In this document: piece by piece, positions 17,702 through 25,466 of the stretch
How positions within the stretch are numbered: the stretch's first letter is position 1
Layout of the letters: the number at the start of each line of letters is the position of its first letter
The notes under the pieces: model-generated
Databases searched by the model: none
Seen by the model: the letters and a program-made list of their open reading frames with translations, nothing else
What the model was told of the DNA's origin: nothing
Program-made: the position numbers and the translations under genes
From: Dechloromonas sp.
GTDB lineage: Bacteria; Pseudomonadota; Gammaproteobacteria; Burkholderiales; Rhodocyclaceae
Direction of reading: 5' to 3'
Assembly: GCA_017302355.1 (NCBI GenBank)
Contig: JAFLDQ010000025.1
Location: forward strand, 1 to 30,980
DNA: 30,980 bases

Positions 17702-18439
17702 TTACTTCTTCTTGGCCGGAGCAGCGCCAGCCTTCGGCTTGCACATGTTGCCCGGCATCACCAGGCTGGACTGGTAGGCCGAGATGGCGACCAGTTGGTC
17801 GTTGGTGTAGGGCTTGATTACCTTGACCATGTCCGGGTTGGCATTGCGACGGTGGCCGTCGCGGATTTCGGTCATCTGGCGCAGCAGGTACTTGTAGTGC
17901 TGGCCGGCGATCACCGGGTAGAACTTGGCCTTGTCGCCTTCGCCGTTCTTGCCGTGGCATTCCAGGCACTGCTTTTCATACAGTTCCTTGCCCTTGGCGA
18001 TCTGCACGGCGGCATCGGCGCCCTCGTACTTGCCGTGCTCGGTCGGGATACACAGGCTCTCGATGTAGGCGGAGACGTCGGCCAGTTCCTGCGGGTCGGT
18101 CAGGGTGGCGGCGAACGGGTACATGGTCGGGTTGTCGCGCAGGCCGGCACGGATGTCGGCCATCTGCTTGATCAGCACGGTGGTGTGCTGGCCGGCGAGT
18201 TGTGGGAAGGTGCCGTCCGGACGGCCGGCGCCGGAGGGGAGGTGGCAGGCGCCGCAGACTTCATAGGCTTCCTGGCCGTTCTTCTTGTCGCCCTTGAGTT
18301 TCAGGGCTTCAATTTTCTCGCCTTCCTGGGCGTTCCATTTGTAGTCCTTGCCTTCGATGCCTTCCTTTTTCGGGGCAGGAGGAGCGGCAAAGGCCACGCC
18401 CGCGCTGAGCAGACCAATCAGCAGTAGAGATGCTTTCAT
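17702..18439 (-). CDS. Dihaem cytochrome c (c4-like) of the nos operon
   Basis: The product has 245 residues with a signal peptide (about 1-18). It has two c-type haem motifs, CGACH (about 82-86) and CLECH (about 158-162), each in a class I fold with later Met ligands ('PTMYPFAATLTD'; 'NPDMVKVIKPYTNDQ'). The similarity of the two halves ('QLAGQHTTVLIKQMADIRAG' and 'VIAGQHYKYLLRQMTEIRDG') shows an internal duplication, as in cytochrome c4. It ends in a Lys/Ala-rich tail. In clade II loci such cytochromes are proposed to carry electrons to NosZ. It lies between the monohaem cytochrome gene and nosB. Confidence 0.92.
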   Translation of the reverse strand: MKASLLLIGLLSAGVAFAAPPAPKKEGIEGKDYKWNAQEGEKIEALKLKGDKKNGQEAYEVCGACHLPSGAGRPDGTFPQLAGQHTTVLIKQMADIRAGLRDNPTMYPFAATLTDPQELADVSAYIESLCIPTEHGKYEGADAAVQIAKGKELYEKQCLECHGKNGEGDKAKFYPVIAGQHYKYLLRQMTEIRDGHRRNANPDMVKVIKPYTNDQLVAISAYQSSLVMPGNMCKPKAGAAPAKKK

Positions 18440-18550
18440 GTTTCGAATCCTTTCTGGCTGGTTAACCGGAACACTGGGTTCATTGTCTTCCGGAGTATAT
18501 TAGCGTTCCTTGATGTCGGTCATAAGTCCGGTTGATCCGGGCTTCGCGGA

Positions 18551-18859
18551 TTACTTGAGCTTGGAGAGATACTCGGACAGGGCCTTGATTTCCTCGTCGT
18601 TGACCAGGTGCATGACACCCTTCATCGCGGCGGTCTGGCCGTTGTTGCGGGCGCCGCTCTTGATGTCCTTCATCTGCTGCTCGGCGTAGGCGGCGTTCTG
18701 CCCGGCCAGTTTCGGGTAGTTGGGCATCAGCGGTTTGTCGGCCTTGGGGCCGTGACAGGCGTTGCAGGTTTTTTCGGTGTACAGCTTGGCTCCGTCCGGC
18801 GCGGCAAAAGCCGGGGAGGCGACGAGAACTGCGGCAATCAGAGATATTACGAGTTTCAT
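18551..18859 (-). CDS. Small monohaem cytochrome c (c553-like) behind nosZ
   Basis: The product has 102 residues: a signal peptide (about 1-19, 'SLIAAVLVASPAFAA') and one haem motif CNACH at about residues 32-36. A 'PNYPKLAGQNAAYAEQQMKDIKSG' segment follows, very like each half of the neighbouring dihaem protein. The likely distal Met is in 'AAMKGVMHLV'. It is a periplasmic electron carrier, plausibly donor to the CuA centre of NosZ. A GGAGGG ribosome site precedes ATG 18859. A strong terminator-like hairpin separates it from nosZ. Confidence 0.92.
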   Translation of the reverse strand: MKLVISLIAAVLVASPAFAAPDGAKLYTEKTCNACHGPKADKPLMPNYPKLAGQNAAYAEQQMKDIKSGARNNGQTAAMKGVMHLVNDEEIKALSEYLSKLK

Positions 18860-18880
18860 GGATGGTTCCCTCCTGATGTA

Positions 18881-18911
18881 AAACGGGGAGCAGAGTAACT
18901 CTGCTCCCCGC
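18881..18911 (-). terminator. Intrinsic terminator/attenuator directly after nosZ
   Basis: A perfect 12-bp stem (18885-18896 with 18900-18911, 3-base loop) is followed on the minus strand by TTTT (18884-18881). It lies 34 bp past the nosZ stop and upstream of the cytochrome gene. It probably stops most transcripts after nosZ and lets a fraction read into the accessory genes. Confidence 0.85.
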
Positions 18912-18945
18912 GATTTGCCTTAAGTCAGATCAAGACTGTCGGGCG

Positions 18946-21231
18946 TTACTTGACCTTCTTGGCGCCGTTCTGCTCGAGATAGGTCTTGGCACGCAGACCG
19001 ATGTCGGCCGCCTTGACCTGGTATTGCCAGACTTGCTCGGCCCACAGGTTGGCCTGGTCCCAGTCCTTCTTGGCAGCAGCAGCTTCATGCTTGCCCTTGG
19101 CATCCTTGGCCCTGTTCAGCTGATCGGTGGCATCGTCGACCATGGCCACCACATCCGGGAAGTCCTTGAAGTTGTGGCTGGTGATGAAGCCAACGACGGA
19201 GTCGATGACGGCCTGGGTGTCGGCAACCTTCTTCAGCGTCGCCTTGTAGTCGGCTTCCGTGTAGCTGGCCTTGGCCTCGGCGGAGGTCTTGGTCGGCTTC
19301 CAGCCCTTCGGCTTGACCAGCAGGTAACCCTGCATTTCAAGGTGCAGCGCCGAGCAGAATTCCGTGCAGTAGTACGGATAGACGCCTTCCTTGTCGGCCT
19401 TGAACTTGACCGTGACGGTCTTGCCCGGTTCGACCGAGGCATGGACGTTGTAGGTCGACACGGTGAAGCCGTGCGTTTCGTCCTGGGCGCGCTCGAGGTT
19501 GGTCAGGTGGATGGTGATTTCGTCGCCGACTTCCGCCTCGATGATTTCCGGGGTGATGTGCGAGCGGATCAGTGTGCCCTTGACTTCGACCTTGTTGCCC
19601 TTCTTGGTCGTCACTTCCTCGCCGGCGCGGACCATGTTCGGACTCAGCTTGTCGGTACGGCTGTCGGTGCCAACCTTGTAGCGGACACCCGGCTTGACCT
19701 TGTCGGCGGCGATGGCCACGACGTAGTGCGGCTCGCCCAGCGGCAGCGGCATGTCGTACAACAGCTGCATCTTGTCGTTGGAAATGTCGATCAGCTGGTG
19801 GTTCTGCGGGTGCAGCGGGCCGACCGGCATGAAGCGGTCGATGGCCAGCTTGTTCAGCGCAACCAGATAGCGGCCCTTCGGGTCCATGGAATCGCCTTCC
19901 ATGGTCATCAGGTGGCCGATGTTGTAATGCACCGAGATCTTGTCGAGCACCTTGCCTTCACAGTAGTTCCACTTGGCCACCTGGGAATCGACATACAGCG
20001 AGGTGTAGGCGACGCAGGGCTTGCTGTCATACTGCGTGTGCAACGGGCCGAGGCCGAGCTGAACCTGGGTGTGCAGCGCGTCCTTCATGGCGATGACCGG
20101 AATGCCGTAGGGATCCTTGGATTCGAACTTGCCGGCCTTGATGGCGGCCATGATCTTCTCGAAGGAATAGACGGACACGTGGGTGTCGAGCTTGCCGGAG
20201 ACGGTGATCAGCTTGCCGTCCGGGGTCACGTCGACGCCGTGCGGCGACTTCGGTTCCGGAACCAGGAAGAGGATGCCTTCCTTGACCGCGGTATCGATCG
20301 ACAGGACATCGTGACCGTTGATCTTCTTGCCCTTGCCGGCGGCAACCAGTTCGGCGGCCTTCTTCCAGTTGATCACGTGCAGGTAGTCGGTATCCTTGGC
20401 GGAACAGCCGGCCTCGAACGGCGGACGGCCACGTTCGATGCCGCCGACGTAACGCTCGGAACAGAAGGAGTTGGTGAACGACCAGCCGTCGGACGGGCCC
20501 TTGCCTGCGTCGGAGAGATCCTGCGAGTACGGCGGCAGTTCGACGGAGAAGGAGCGCTTCGGATCGAGGCGGCCTTCCTTGCGGTCGAACTTCCAGTAGG
20601 TCACGCCGCCGCGATATTTTTCGTTGAATTCCTCGAGCGGGTAGAACTTCTTGTTTTCGAGCGGCGCGGCGTACTGGGCGGCTTCGATGACGTATTCGGT
20701 ATTCGGCGTGACGAAGGCGCCGCCGTGTTCGGACTTGTAGATCGGATTGACGACGATCTGCTTGGTTTCAAAGTCGCGCAGGTCGATCACGGCGAGGCGC
20801 GGGTTGGCCTTGTCGTTGATGAACAGGAACTGGCCGTCGTACTTGCCTTCGGTTTCCGAAATGGCCGGGTGGTGCGTATCGCCCCAGTTGATTTCCCGGT
20901 CATTGATATTGCCCTGGCGCAGCACCATCCGCGATTGCTCGTCGAAGCCGTAGCCCTGCCACGGTTCCGGCGTGAACACGCCGATGTACTTCAGGATGCG
21001 CATGGACGGGATGCCATACACGAGGATCTGGCCGGACTGGCCGCCCGAACTGAAGGCATAGAACTCGTCGCGCTTGCCGGTCGGGACATAGGTCTTGGCC
21101 GCGGCCAGCAGATCCTGCTGGCTCAGGTTGCGACGCTTCATCACGTCCTGCAGCGATTCGGCGGACCACGCCGTGGCTGCAAAACCGGCCGCCAGCAACA
21201 GCGCGGTGGTTTTGACTGCAATTTGTTTCAT
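18946..21231 (-). CDS. nosZ: NosZ, nitrous oxide reductase, clade II (Sec-exported)
   Basis: The product has 761 residues from ATG 21231, with GGGAGA about 8 bases upstream; an earlier in-frame ATG adds only five residues. The signal peptide (about 1-28, ending 'AWSAE') has no twin arginine, the hallmark of clade II. The beta-propeller carries the CuZ histidines in 'DTHHPAISE', 'PKSPHGVDVTPDGK', 'GPLHTQYD', 'NIGHLMTMEGDS' and 'GEPHYVVAI'. The cupredoxin domain holds the CuA motif CTEFCSALHLEM (Cys622, Cys626, His630, Met633). About 125 residues follow the CuA site, whereas clade I enzymes end within about 10; this tail is helical, rich in Ala and Lys and without a haem motif. The enzyme reduces N2O to N2 in the periplasm. 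It is the first gene of the minus-strand nos operon. Confidence 0.98.
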   Translation of the reverse strand: MKQIAVKTTALLLAAGFAATAWSAESLQDVMKRRNLSQQDLLAAAKTYVPTGKRDEFYAFSSGGQSGQILVYGIPSMRILKYIGVFTPEPWQGYGFDEQSRMVLRQGNINDREINWGDTHHPAISETEGKYDGQFLFINDKANPRLAVIDLRDFETKQIVVNPIYKSEHGGAFVTPNTEYVIEAAQYAAPLENKKFYPLEEFNEKYRGGVTYWKFDRKEGRLDPKRSFSVELPPYSQDLSDAGKGPSDGWSFTNSFCSERYVGGIERGRPPFEAGCSAKDTDYLHVINWKKAAELVAAGKGKKINGHDVLSIDTAVKEGILFLVPEPKSPHGVDVTPDGKLITVSGKLDTHVSVYSFEKIMAAIKAGKFESKDPYGIPVIAMKDALHTQVQLGLGPLHTQYDSKPCVAYTSLYVDSQVAKWNYCEGKVLDKISVHYNIGHLMTMEGDSMDPKGRYLVALNKLAIDRFMPVGPLHPQNHQLIDISNDKMQLLYDMPLPLGEPHYVVAIAADKVKPGVRYKVGTDSRTDKLSPNMVRAGEEVTTKKGNKVEVKGTLIRSHITPEIIEAEVGDEITIHLTNLERAQDETHGFTVSTYNVHASVEPGKTVTVKFKADKEGVYPYYCTEFCSALHLEMQGYLLVKPKGWKPTKTSAEAKASYTEADYKATLKKVADTQAVIDSVVGFITSHNFKDFPDVVAMVDDATDQLNRAKDAKGKHEAAAAKKDWDQANLWAEQVWQYQVKAADIGLRAKTYLEQNGAKKVK

Positions 21232-21301
21232 CTCGATTTCTCCCATGGAAACAAGAAGTAGAGCTTCTTACCCTCGATCGCCGCCGGCGGCGCGATGCCA
21301 C

Positions 21302-21361
21302 TGTGACAATATGTCGCACACTCTATGCCTCGCGCCATGCTAAAAACTTGATCTCTGCTAA
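21302..21361 (-). promoter_or_regulatory. Possible control region of nosZ: FNR half-site and a dyad
   Basis: On the minus strand TTAGCAGAGATCAA (21361-21348) has a perfect ATCAA half but a poor second half. Nearer the gene, bases 21302-21320 hold an imperfect dyad (TGTGACAATATGTCGCACA; core GACA-N3-TGTC). A TAGAGT (21325-21320) could be a -10 if the box is at -41.5. Which factor acts here is unclear. The 195-bp gap also serves the divergent copper-chaperone genes and includes a palindrome at 21279-21292 in the nosZ leader. Confidence 0.3.
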
Positions 21362-21426
21362 TTCCTTTCGCCCGCGTTGAAGGAAAATGCCGTCTCCTCG
21401 CCGGCCCCCAGGCCAGGACCAGACCA

Positions 21427-21897
21427 TTGAAAAAGAAAATACTGATGGACGTGATCGGCATCCTGCTGATTGCTCTCGTTGTCGTCGTCGGCTACAAGCT
21501 CTCGCCGTTGCTTCTCCCGCGGGCCGATGTCGTGATCCAGCCGGATCCGGCGTGCGATCTGCAGCGCCAGGCGTGCGCGGTGACACTGCCTGCCGGCGGC
21601 AGCGCCGAACTGGCGATGACGCCACGGCCGATCCCCATGGCCATGCCGTTCGAGGTGCAGGTAACGACCGGCGGATTCGTGGCGACCCGGGTCGAGGTCG
21701 ATTTTTCCGGCATCGACATGAACATGGGACTGAACCGGCCGCAACTCACGCCGCGTGCTGGTGGAAGCTTTGCCGGTCAGGCGACGCTGCCGGTGTGCAT
21801 CACCGGCGCCATGGACTGGCAGGCGACGGTGCTGATCGAAACCGGCGGCGAGCGCATCGCCATCCCCTATCGCTTCCGTTCGGGGGGGCACGAATAG
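21427..21897 (+). CDS. Membrane-anchored periplasmic protein in front of sco, function unknown
   Basis: The product has 156 residues from TTG 21427; ATG 21445, six codons later, is an alternative. One N-terminal membrane anchor (about 9-27, 'VIGILLIALVVVVGYKLSPLL') is followed by a periplasmic beta-rich domain. It contains three Cys (two in 'PACDLQRQACAVTLP', one in 'LPVCITGAMDW') and a Met-rich stretch 'PRPIPMAMPF...GIDMNMGL'. Cys and Met ligands and the place before sco and a PCuAC gene suggest a copper-related role, somewhat like FixH-type accessory proteins; this is inference. Its stop is one base before the sco ATG, so the three genes form an operon divergent from nosZ. Confidence 0.75.
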   Translation: MKKKILMDVIGILLIALVVVVGYKLSPLLLPRADVVIQPDPACDLQRQACAVTLPAGGSAELAMTPRPIPMAMPFEVQVTTGGFVATRVEVDFSGIDMNMGLNRPQLTPRAGGSFAGQATLPVCITGAMDWQATVLIETGGERIAIPYRFRSGGHE

Positions 21898-21898
21898 A

Positions 21899-22501
21899 AT
21901 GAGCGAACGTGTTCTGTCCGTGATCGCCGGACTGCTGGCGGCCCTGGTGCTCGGGCTGGCGCTGTTCTGGCAGCCGGAGGTTACGGAACGGCCGCTGCCA
22001 CGCGCGGCAATGCCGGAAGGCGGGGATTTCACGCTGCACTCGGCCGCCGGCCCGGTTGCGCTCGGGGATTTCCGGGGCAAGGTGGTCCTTCTCTATTTTG
22101 GTTATACCTACTGTCCCGACATCTGTCCGACTTCGCTGGCGGCTACCGCCGAAGCATTGAAGCAACTGAATCCGGACGAACTGGCGCGGGTCGCCGTGAT
22201 CCTGGTTTCGGTCGATCCGAAGCGCGACACGCCGGCCAGGCTCAAGGAGTATGCCGAGTTCTTTCACCCGGCCATCGTCGGCGTCACTGGAACGCCGGAG
22301 GAACTTGCCGCGGTGGCCAAGCGTTACGGCGTCTTCTACGCCGAGCAGAAGGTGGCGACCGCGGGCGACGGTTACGTCGTCGACCATTCGGCGGACACTT
22401 ACGTGGTTGCCGCCGACGGCAAACTGGTGGGCAGGATCGCCCACGCGACACCGCCTGACCAAGTGGCCGTCATCATCCGCAAGCATCTTTACCCACCCTG
22501 A
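21899..22501 (+). CDS. Sco1/SenC-family copper chaperone for CuA assembly
   Basis: The product has 200 residues: one N-terminal membrane anchor (about 5-24) and a thioredoxin-like domain with the Sco copper site CPDIC (Cys72, Cys76) and the distal ligand His163 in 'VDHSADTY'. Sco proteins load Cu and reduce the CuA cysteines of cytochrome oxidase and, in some bacteria, of NosZ. Being transcribed divergently from nosZ together with a PCuAC gene, it is most likely the CuA chaperone for NosZ here, although a role for a cytochrome oxidase elsewhere is possible. Confidence 0.93.
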   Translation: MSERVLSVIAGLLAALVLGLALFWQPEVTERPLPRAAMPEGGDFTLHSAAGPVALGDFRGKVVLLYFGYTYCPDICPTSLAATAEALKQLNPDELARVAVILVSVDPKRDTPARLKEYAEFFHPAIVGVTGTPEELAAVAKRYGVFYAEQKVATAGDGYVVDHSADTYVVAADGKLVGRIAHATPPDQVAVIIRKHLYPP

Positions 22502-22515
22502 AGGAGAGTAGCGAC

Positions 22516-22980
22516 ATGAAACAACGATCAATACTGGTGGCCGGCCTGCTTTTTTCCGCCGGCGTCCTGGCCGGCGCCGCCGACAATGTCTCGGTGCAGG
22601 ATCCCTACGTCCGCCTGGCGCCACCCAATGCTCCGGCGACCGGCGCCTTCATGGTGATCAGGAACAACGGCGACAGGGACGTGAAGGTGGTCAAGGCCGA
22701 CAATCCCGTGTCGAAGGTGACCGAATTGCATACCCACGTGAACGAAGGCGGCGTCATGAAGATGCGTCCGGTTCCCGCGATCGAGATCAAGGCGAAAGGC
22801 GAGGCGGTGCTCAAGCCCGGCAGCCTGCACGTGATGATGATCGACCTCAAGTCACCGATGAAGGAGGGGGATACGGTGCCGATCACGCTGACTTTCGACG
22901 ACGGCAGCAGCACGCGCGTCGATGCCAGGGTGGTCAGGACGACCGCCGGCCCGGCGGCGACGGAGCCCAGGCAGCCCTGA
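22516..22980 (+). CDS. PCuAC-family periplasmic copper chaperone
   Basis: The product has 154 residues. A signal peptide (about 1-21) is followed by a cupredoxin-like domain with the canonical H-X10-M-X21-H-X-M copper motif: His72, Met83, His105 and Met107 fit the spacing exactly. PCuAC passes Cu(I) to CuA sites, usually with a Sco partner, which is the gene directly upstream (15 bp, AAGGAGAG ribosome site). It ends in a short Pro/Ala/Thr tail. Together they supply copper to NosZ and/or oxidases. Confidence 0.95.
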   Translation: MKQRSILVAGLLFSAGVLAGAADNVSVQDPYVRLAPPNAPATGAFMVIRNNGDRDVKVVKADNPVSKVTELHTHVNEGGVMKMRPVPAIEIKAKGEAVLKPGSLHVMMIDLKSPMKEGDTVPITLTFDDGSSTRVDARVVRTTAGPAATEPRQP

Positions 22981-23042
22981 TTTTCGTGGGTTTTTTGGTG
23001 TCGACCGCAGGTTTGCCCGGCGCGCCGCGGACTCTCCCGGAG

Positions 23043-23069
23043 CGCCGTGGCATCGCTGGCGCCACGGCG
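23043..23069. other. Hairpin after the PCuAC gene
   Basis: Bases 23043-23051 (CGCCGTGGC) pair with 23061-23069 over a 9-base loop, about 60 bp past the PCuAC stop. It lacks a clear T-run, so it is only a possible transcript end or stabiliser. Confidence 0.4.
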
Positions 23070-23082
23070 AGGATCATTATTC

Positions 23083-23144
23083 GGGGCAAGCCGTGAATTC
23101 GCTCACGGAAGTTGGGGCAAGGCGTGAATTTGCTCACGGACAGT
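23083..23144. repeat. Two 31-bp direct repeats, each holding a GTGAATTnGCTCAC palindrome
   Basis: Unit 1 spans 23083-23113 and unit 2 spans 23114-23144, with few mismatches. Each contains an operator-like palindrome: CCGTGAATTCGCTCACGG (23091-23108) and GCGTGAATTTGCTCACGG (23122-23139). Their centres are 31 bp apart, about three helical turns, so both face the same side of the DNA. They lie about 60 bp upstream of the small gene at 23198. The half-sites resemble those of Crp-family proteins (GTGA-N6-TCAC). A related site occurs at 27804-27819. Confidence 0.7.
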
Positions 23145-23197
23145 CCCGGGATGGATTGGCATCATGAGTTCAACGGCTCAACACGAGGTCTCGAACC

Positions 23198-23392
23198 ATG
23201 ACAACCACCGCCAGCAAGACGATTTCATCGACCAGTGCCGTCTATCCGGGCAGCGATGCACATGACCGCGCCGATGAGCGGGCCGTTTCCGGTTTCGTGC
23301 TGCGTGACACGCTGGTCGATACCAAGGTTCGCGAAGTGAGCTTCGCCGAGTTTCTCGCCGAACTCAAGAAGAGCGGCAAGCAGGCGGCCTGA
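23198..23392 (+). CDS. Small hypothetical protein (64 residues)
   Basis: ATG 23198 has CGAGG about 10 bases upstream. The product starts with a Thr/Ser-rich stretch. A charged part then ends in a likely amphipathic helix ('VSFAEFLAELKKSGKQAA'). No signal peptide, membrane segment or known domain is seen. It follows a pair of operator-like repeats and so may be a regulated small protein. The 199 bp after it, up to the regulator gene stop at 23592, hold nothing recognisable. Confidence 0.5.
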   Translation: MTTTASKTISSTSAVYPGSDAHDRADERAVSGFVLRDTLVDTKVREVSFAEFLAELKKSGKQAA

Positions 23393-23591
23393 TCGCCTCC
23401 GCGGTTTCCCCGGGGCAATCCTGGAAACAGCCGACTCTCCGCCAGACATCGACCTTCGCGGAAGCGCCCCGAGCCGCTGCCTCGGACTCATTCCGTTTCC
23501 AGATCAATTGTGACGCGAAGACGAGCCGCCGACAGTGCAAGTAGCACGGCAAGGCGAAGTCGACAAAGTCACGGTTGGTTTGGAAATGGAA

Positions 23592-24125
23592 TCAGGTCCG
23601 GACCGGCCGTTTCGCGAGCTTGCGCTGCAGGGTGCGGCGGTGCATCTTGAGCGCCCGGGCGGTGGCGGAAATGTTTCCGTCGTTTTCGTTGAGGATGCGC
23701 TGGATGTGCTCCCATTCCAGCCGGTCGACCGAAAGCGGTTCATCCGGCGCCGCCATCTCCAGGTCGGGTCCGTCATCGGTTGCGAAGGCCGCGAGAATGG
23801 CCTCGACCTCGACCGGCTTGGCAAGGTACTGAACGGCGCCCAGCTTGATCGCGTCGACCGCCGTGGCGATGCTCGCGTAGCCGGTGAGCACGACGATGCG
23901 GCAGTCGGCACGGATGGCGAGCAGTTGCGGGATCAGCGCCAGGCCTGAACTGCCGTTGAGATTGAGGTCGAGCACCACGCGCCCCGGAACGGTTTCGCGC
24001 GCCACGGCGAGCGCGGAAACCGGGTCGGTCGCACCGCGCGCCGGGTGGCCTCGCCGTTCGAGAGTGCGGACGAGCACGGCGTTGAAGGTGGCGTCGTCAT
24101 CGATGACGAGGATCGGGTCGGGCAT
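23592..24125 (-). CDS. regA: RegA/RoxR/ActR-type redox response regulator
   Basis: The product has 177 residues. The receiver domain (about 1-120) shows the acidic pair 'VIDDD', the phosphorylation Asp in 'VVLDLNLNGSSGL', 'VLTGYASIATAV' and the Lys in 'YLAKPVE'. A Pro/Glu-rich linker leads to a Fis-type helix-turn-helix ('HIQRILNENDGNISATARALKMHRRTLQRKLAKR'), the near-invariant DNA-recognition end of the RegA family. RegA-type regulators control respiration, denitrification and CO2 or N2 fixation according to redox state. Its ATG overlaps the kinase stop by one base (TGATG). Family is certain; the symbol could equally be roxR, prrA or actR. Confidence 0.93.
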   Translation of the reverse strand: MPDPILVIDDDATFNAVLVRTLERRGHPARGATDPVSALAVARETVPGRVVLDLNLNGSSGLALIPQLLAIRADCRIVVLTGYASIATAVDAIKLGAVQYLAKPVEVEAILAAFATDDGPDLEMAAPDEPLSVDRLEWEHIQRILNENDGNISATARALKMHRRTLQRKLAKRPVRT

Positions 24126-25381
24126 CAGGTCTCCCTGGTCAGTTCGAGGCGGGCGAGGGCGCCGCCCTCGCGCGGGTTGAGCAGCACGAGGCGTCCGCCG
24201 ATCTGCTCGATCGCCGAGCGGGTGAGGATCAGCCCGATGCCGCTGCCATGTTCGTGTGCGGGAAACTCGACCCGGCCGCCTTGCGTCAGGATGCCCGCCG
24301 GAAAGCCGGGGCCGCCATCGTGGATCTCGACGACGATGCGCTCCGCCGTCCAGTCCAGACGGATGTCGATCGGCTCCGCCGAGGCGCTTGCCGCATTGTT
24401 CAGGAGATTGAGAATCGCCTGTTCCAGGCGCGGGTCGGCGACGACGGCCGGCGCCGGCCCGGCGCCGGTCACCGCAAGCCGGCTCTGCGCCTGCGGGCGC
24501 ACGGCGTGCCAGCGCCGGCGCAGCGCATCGAGCCAGCGGTCGACCGGCTGGATGCCCGGATTTTCGAGGCGTTCGGCGCCGGCGCGGCGCGACAGGCCGG
24601 TGACGATTTCCTTGCAGGCGGCGATCTGCTGGCGCAGCAGGGCGATGTCGTCGCGCAAGCCGTCCGGCAGTTGCGGATCGCGCGCGAGTTCCCCGGTGAC
24701 GAGCGACATGGTGGCCAGCGGCGTCCCGAGTTCGTGCGCGGCGCCGGCGGCGAGGGTGCCGATGGCCATGATGCGCTCGTCGCGCAGCGCCTGTTCGCGG
24801 CGCGCTGCCAGCTCCGCGTCGCGGACACGGATGAGGTGGGTCATGCGCACCACGAACCAGGCGATCATCAGCGCCGAGAGGGCGAAGGTCAGCCACATGC
24901 CGAGCAGGTGCAGCCGGGTCGCGCGGGTCGCATCGCTCATCGGCAGCGGCACGTAGAAGACCATCAGCACCGAATAGACAGCGACGGCGGCGACCCCGAC
25001 GGCCGCCACGCAGCGCACCGGCAAGGTCAGTGCGGCGATGGCGACGGGCGGCAGGAGGAGCGAGACCAGCGGATTGGTGGCGCCGCCGCTGAAGAAGACG
25101 AGCGCGCCGAGAGCGGCGATGTCGATCAGCAACTGACTGAGCAGTTCGACCGGCGCCGCCGAATCGGCGCGCCTTGCGCGCCACAGAGCGATGCCGTTGA
25201 ACAGGGCGGTGATACCGATGATCGCCAGCAGCGGCGCCGTCGGCAGCGGAATCCCGAGCGCCGCCGGTGCGAGAAGGGTCAGCGCCGCCATCAGCGCCAG
25301 AGCGACCCAGCGCACCGCGATCAGGCGGCGCAGGTGGACAAGCTGGTCGGCGCCGTCGTCGGCACAGGAGATCACGGGCAT
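24125..25381 (-). CDS. regB: RegB/RoxS-type redox sensor histidine kinase
   Basis: The product has 418 residues. Six membrane segments fill residues about 20-190 and include the quinone-site-like motif 'GGATNPLVSLLLPP'. The H-box AAHELGTPLAT places the phosphorylated His at residue 216. A redox-active Cys in 'AACKEIVTGLSRR' is residue 256, the same 40-residue distance as His225-Cys265 in Rhodobacter RegB. ATP-binding boxes follow: 'AILNLLNNAASAS', 'IHDGGPGFP' and 'HGSGIGLILTRSAIEQIGG'. It senses quinone-pool or thiol redox state and phosphorylates the regulator encoded next to it. It is transcribed divergently from a cytochrome c4 gene. Confidence 0.95.
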   Translation of the reverse strand: MPVISCADDGADQLVHLRRLIAVRWVALALMAALTLLAPAALGIPLPTAPLLAIIGITALFNGIALWRARRADSAAPVELLSQLLIDIAALGALVFFSGGATNPLVSLLLPPVAIAALTLPVRCVAAVGVAAVAVYSVLMVFYVPLPMSDATRATRLHLLGMWLTFALSALMIAWFVVRMTHLIRVRDAELAARREQALRDERIMAIGTLAAGAAHELGTPLATMSLVTGELARDPQLPDGLRDDIALLRQQIAACKEIVTGLSRRAGAERLENPGIQPVDRWLDALRRRWHAVRPQAQSRLAVTGAGPAPAVVADPRLEQAILNLLNNAASASAEPIDIRLDWTAERIVVEIHDGGPGFPAGILTQGGRVEFPAHEHGSGIGLILTRSAIEQIGGRLVLLNPREGGALARLELTRET

Positions 25382-25395
25382 GGGCCGGATTATGC

Positions 25396-25409
25396 GTGAT
25401 TTGCGTCAA
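25396..25409. promoter_or_regulatory. Weak FNR/DNR-like box between regB and cytochrome c4 gene
   Basis: GTGATTTGCGTCAA matches TTGAT-N4-ATCAA at 8 of 10 positions, midway in the 85-bp divergent gap. It lies 58 bp before the cytochrome start and 15 bp before the kinase start. Confidence 0.3.
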
Positions 25410-25466
25410 GTTCAAGCGGCCGGCGGCATGCGACAATTGGCCGCATTATCCTCGGAGTCGTGCGAA

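Noticed and set aside
19024..21261. 745-codon open frame on the plus strand opposite nosZ
   Set aside because: It is antisense to a certain gene, has no recognisable protein and reflects high-GC codon bias in nosZ.
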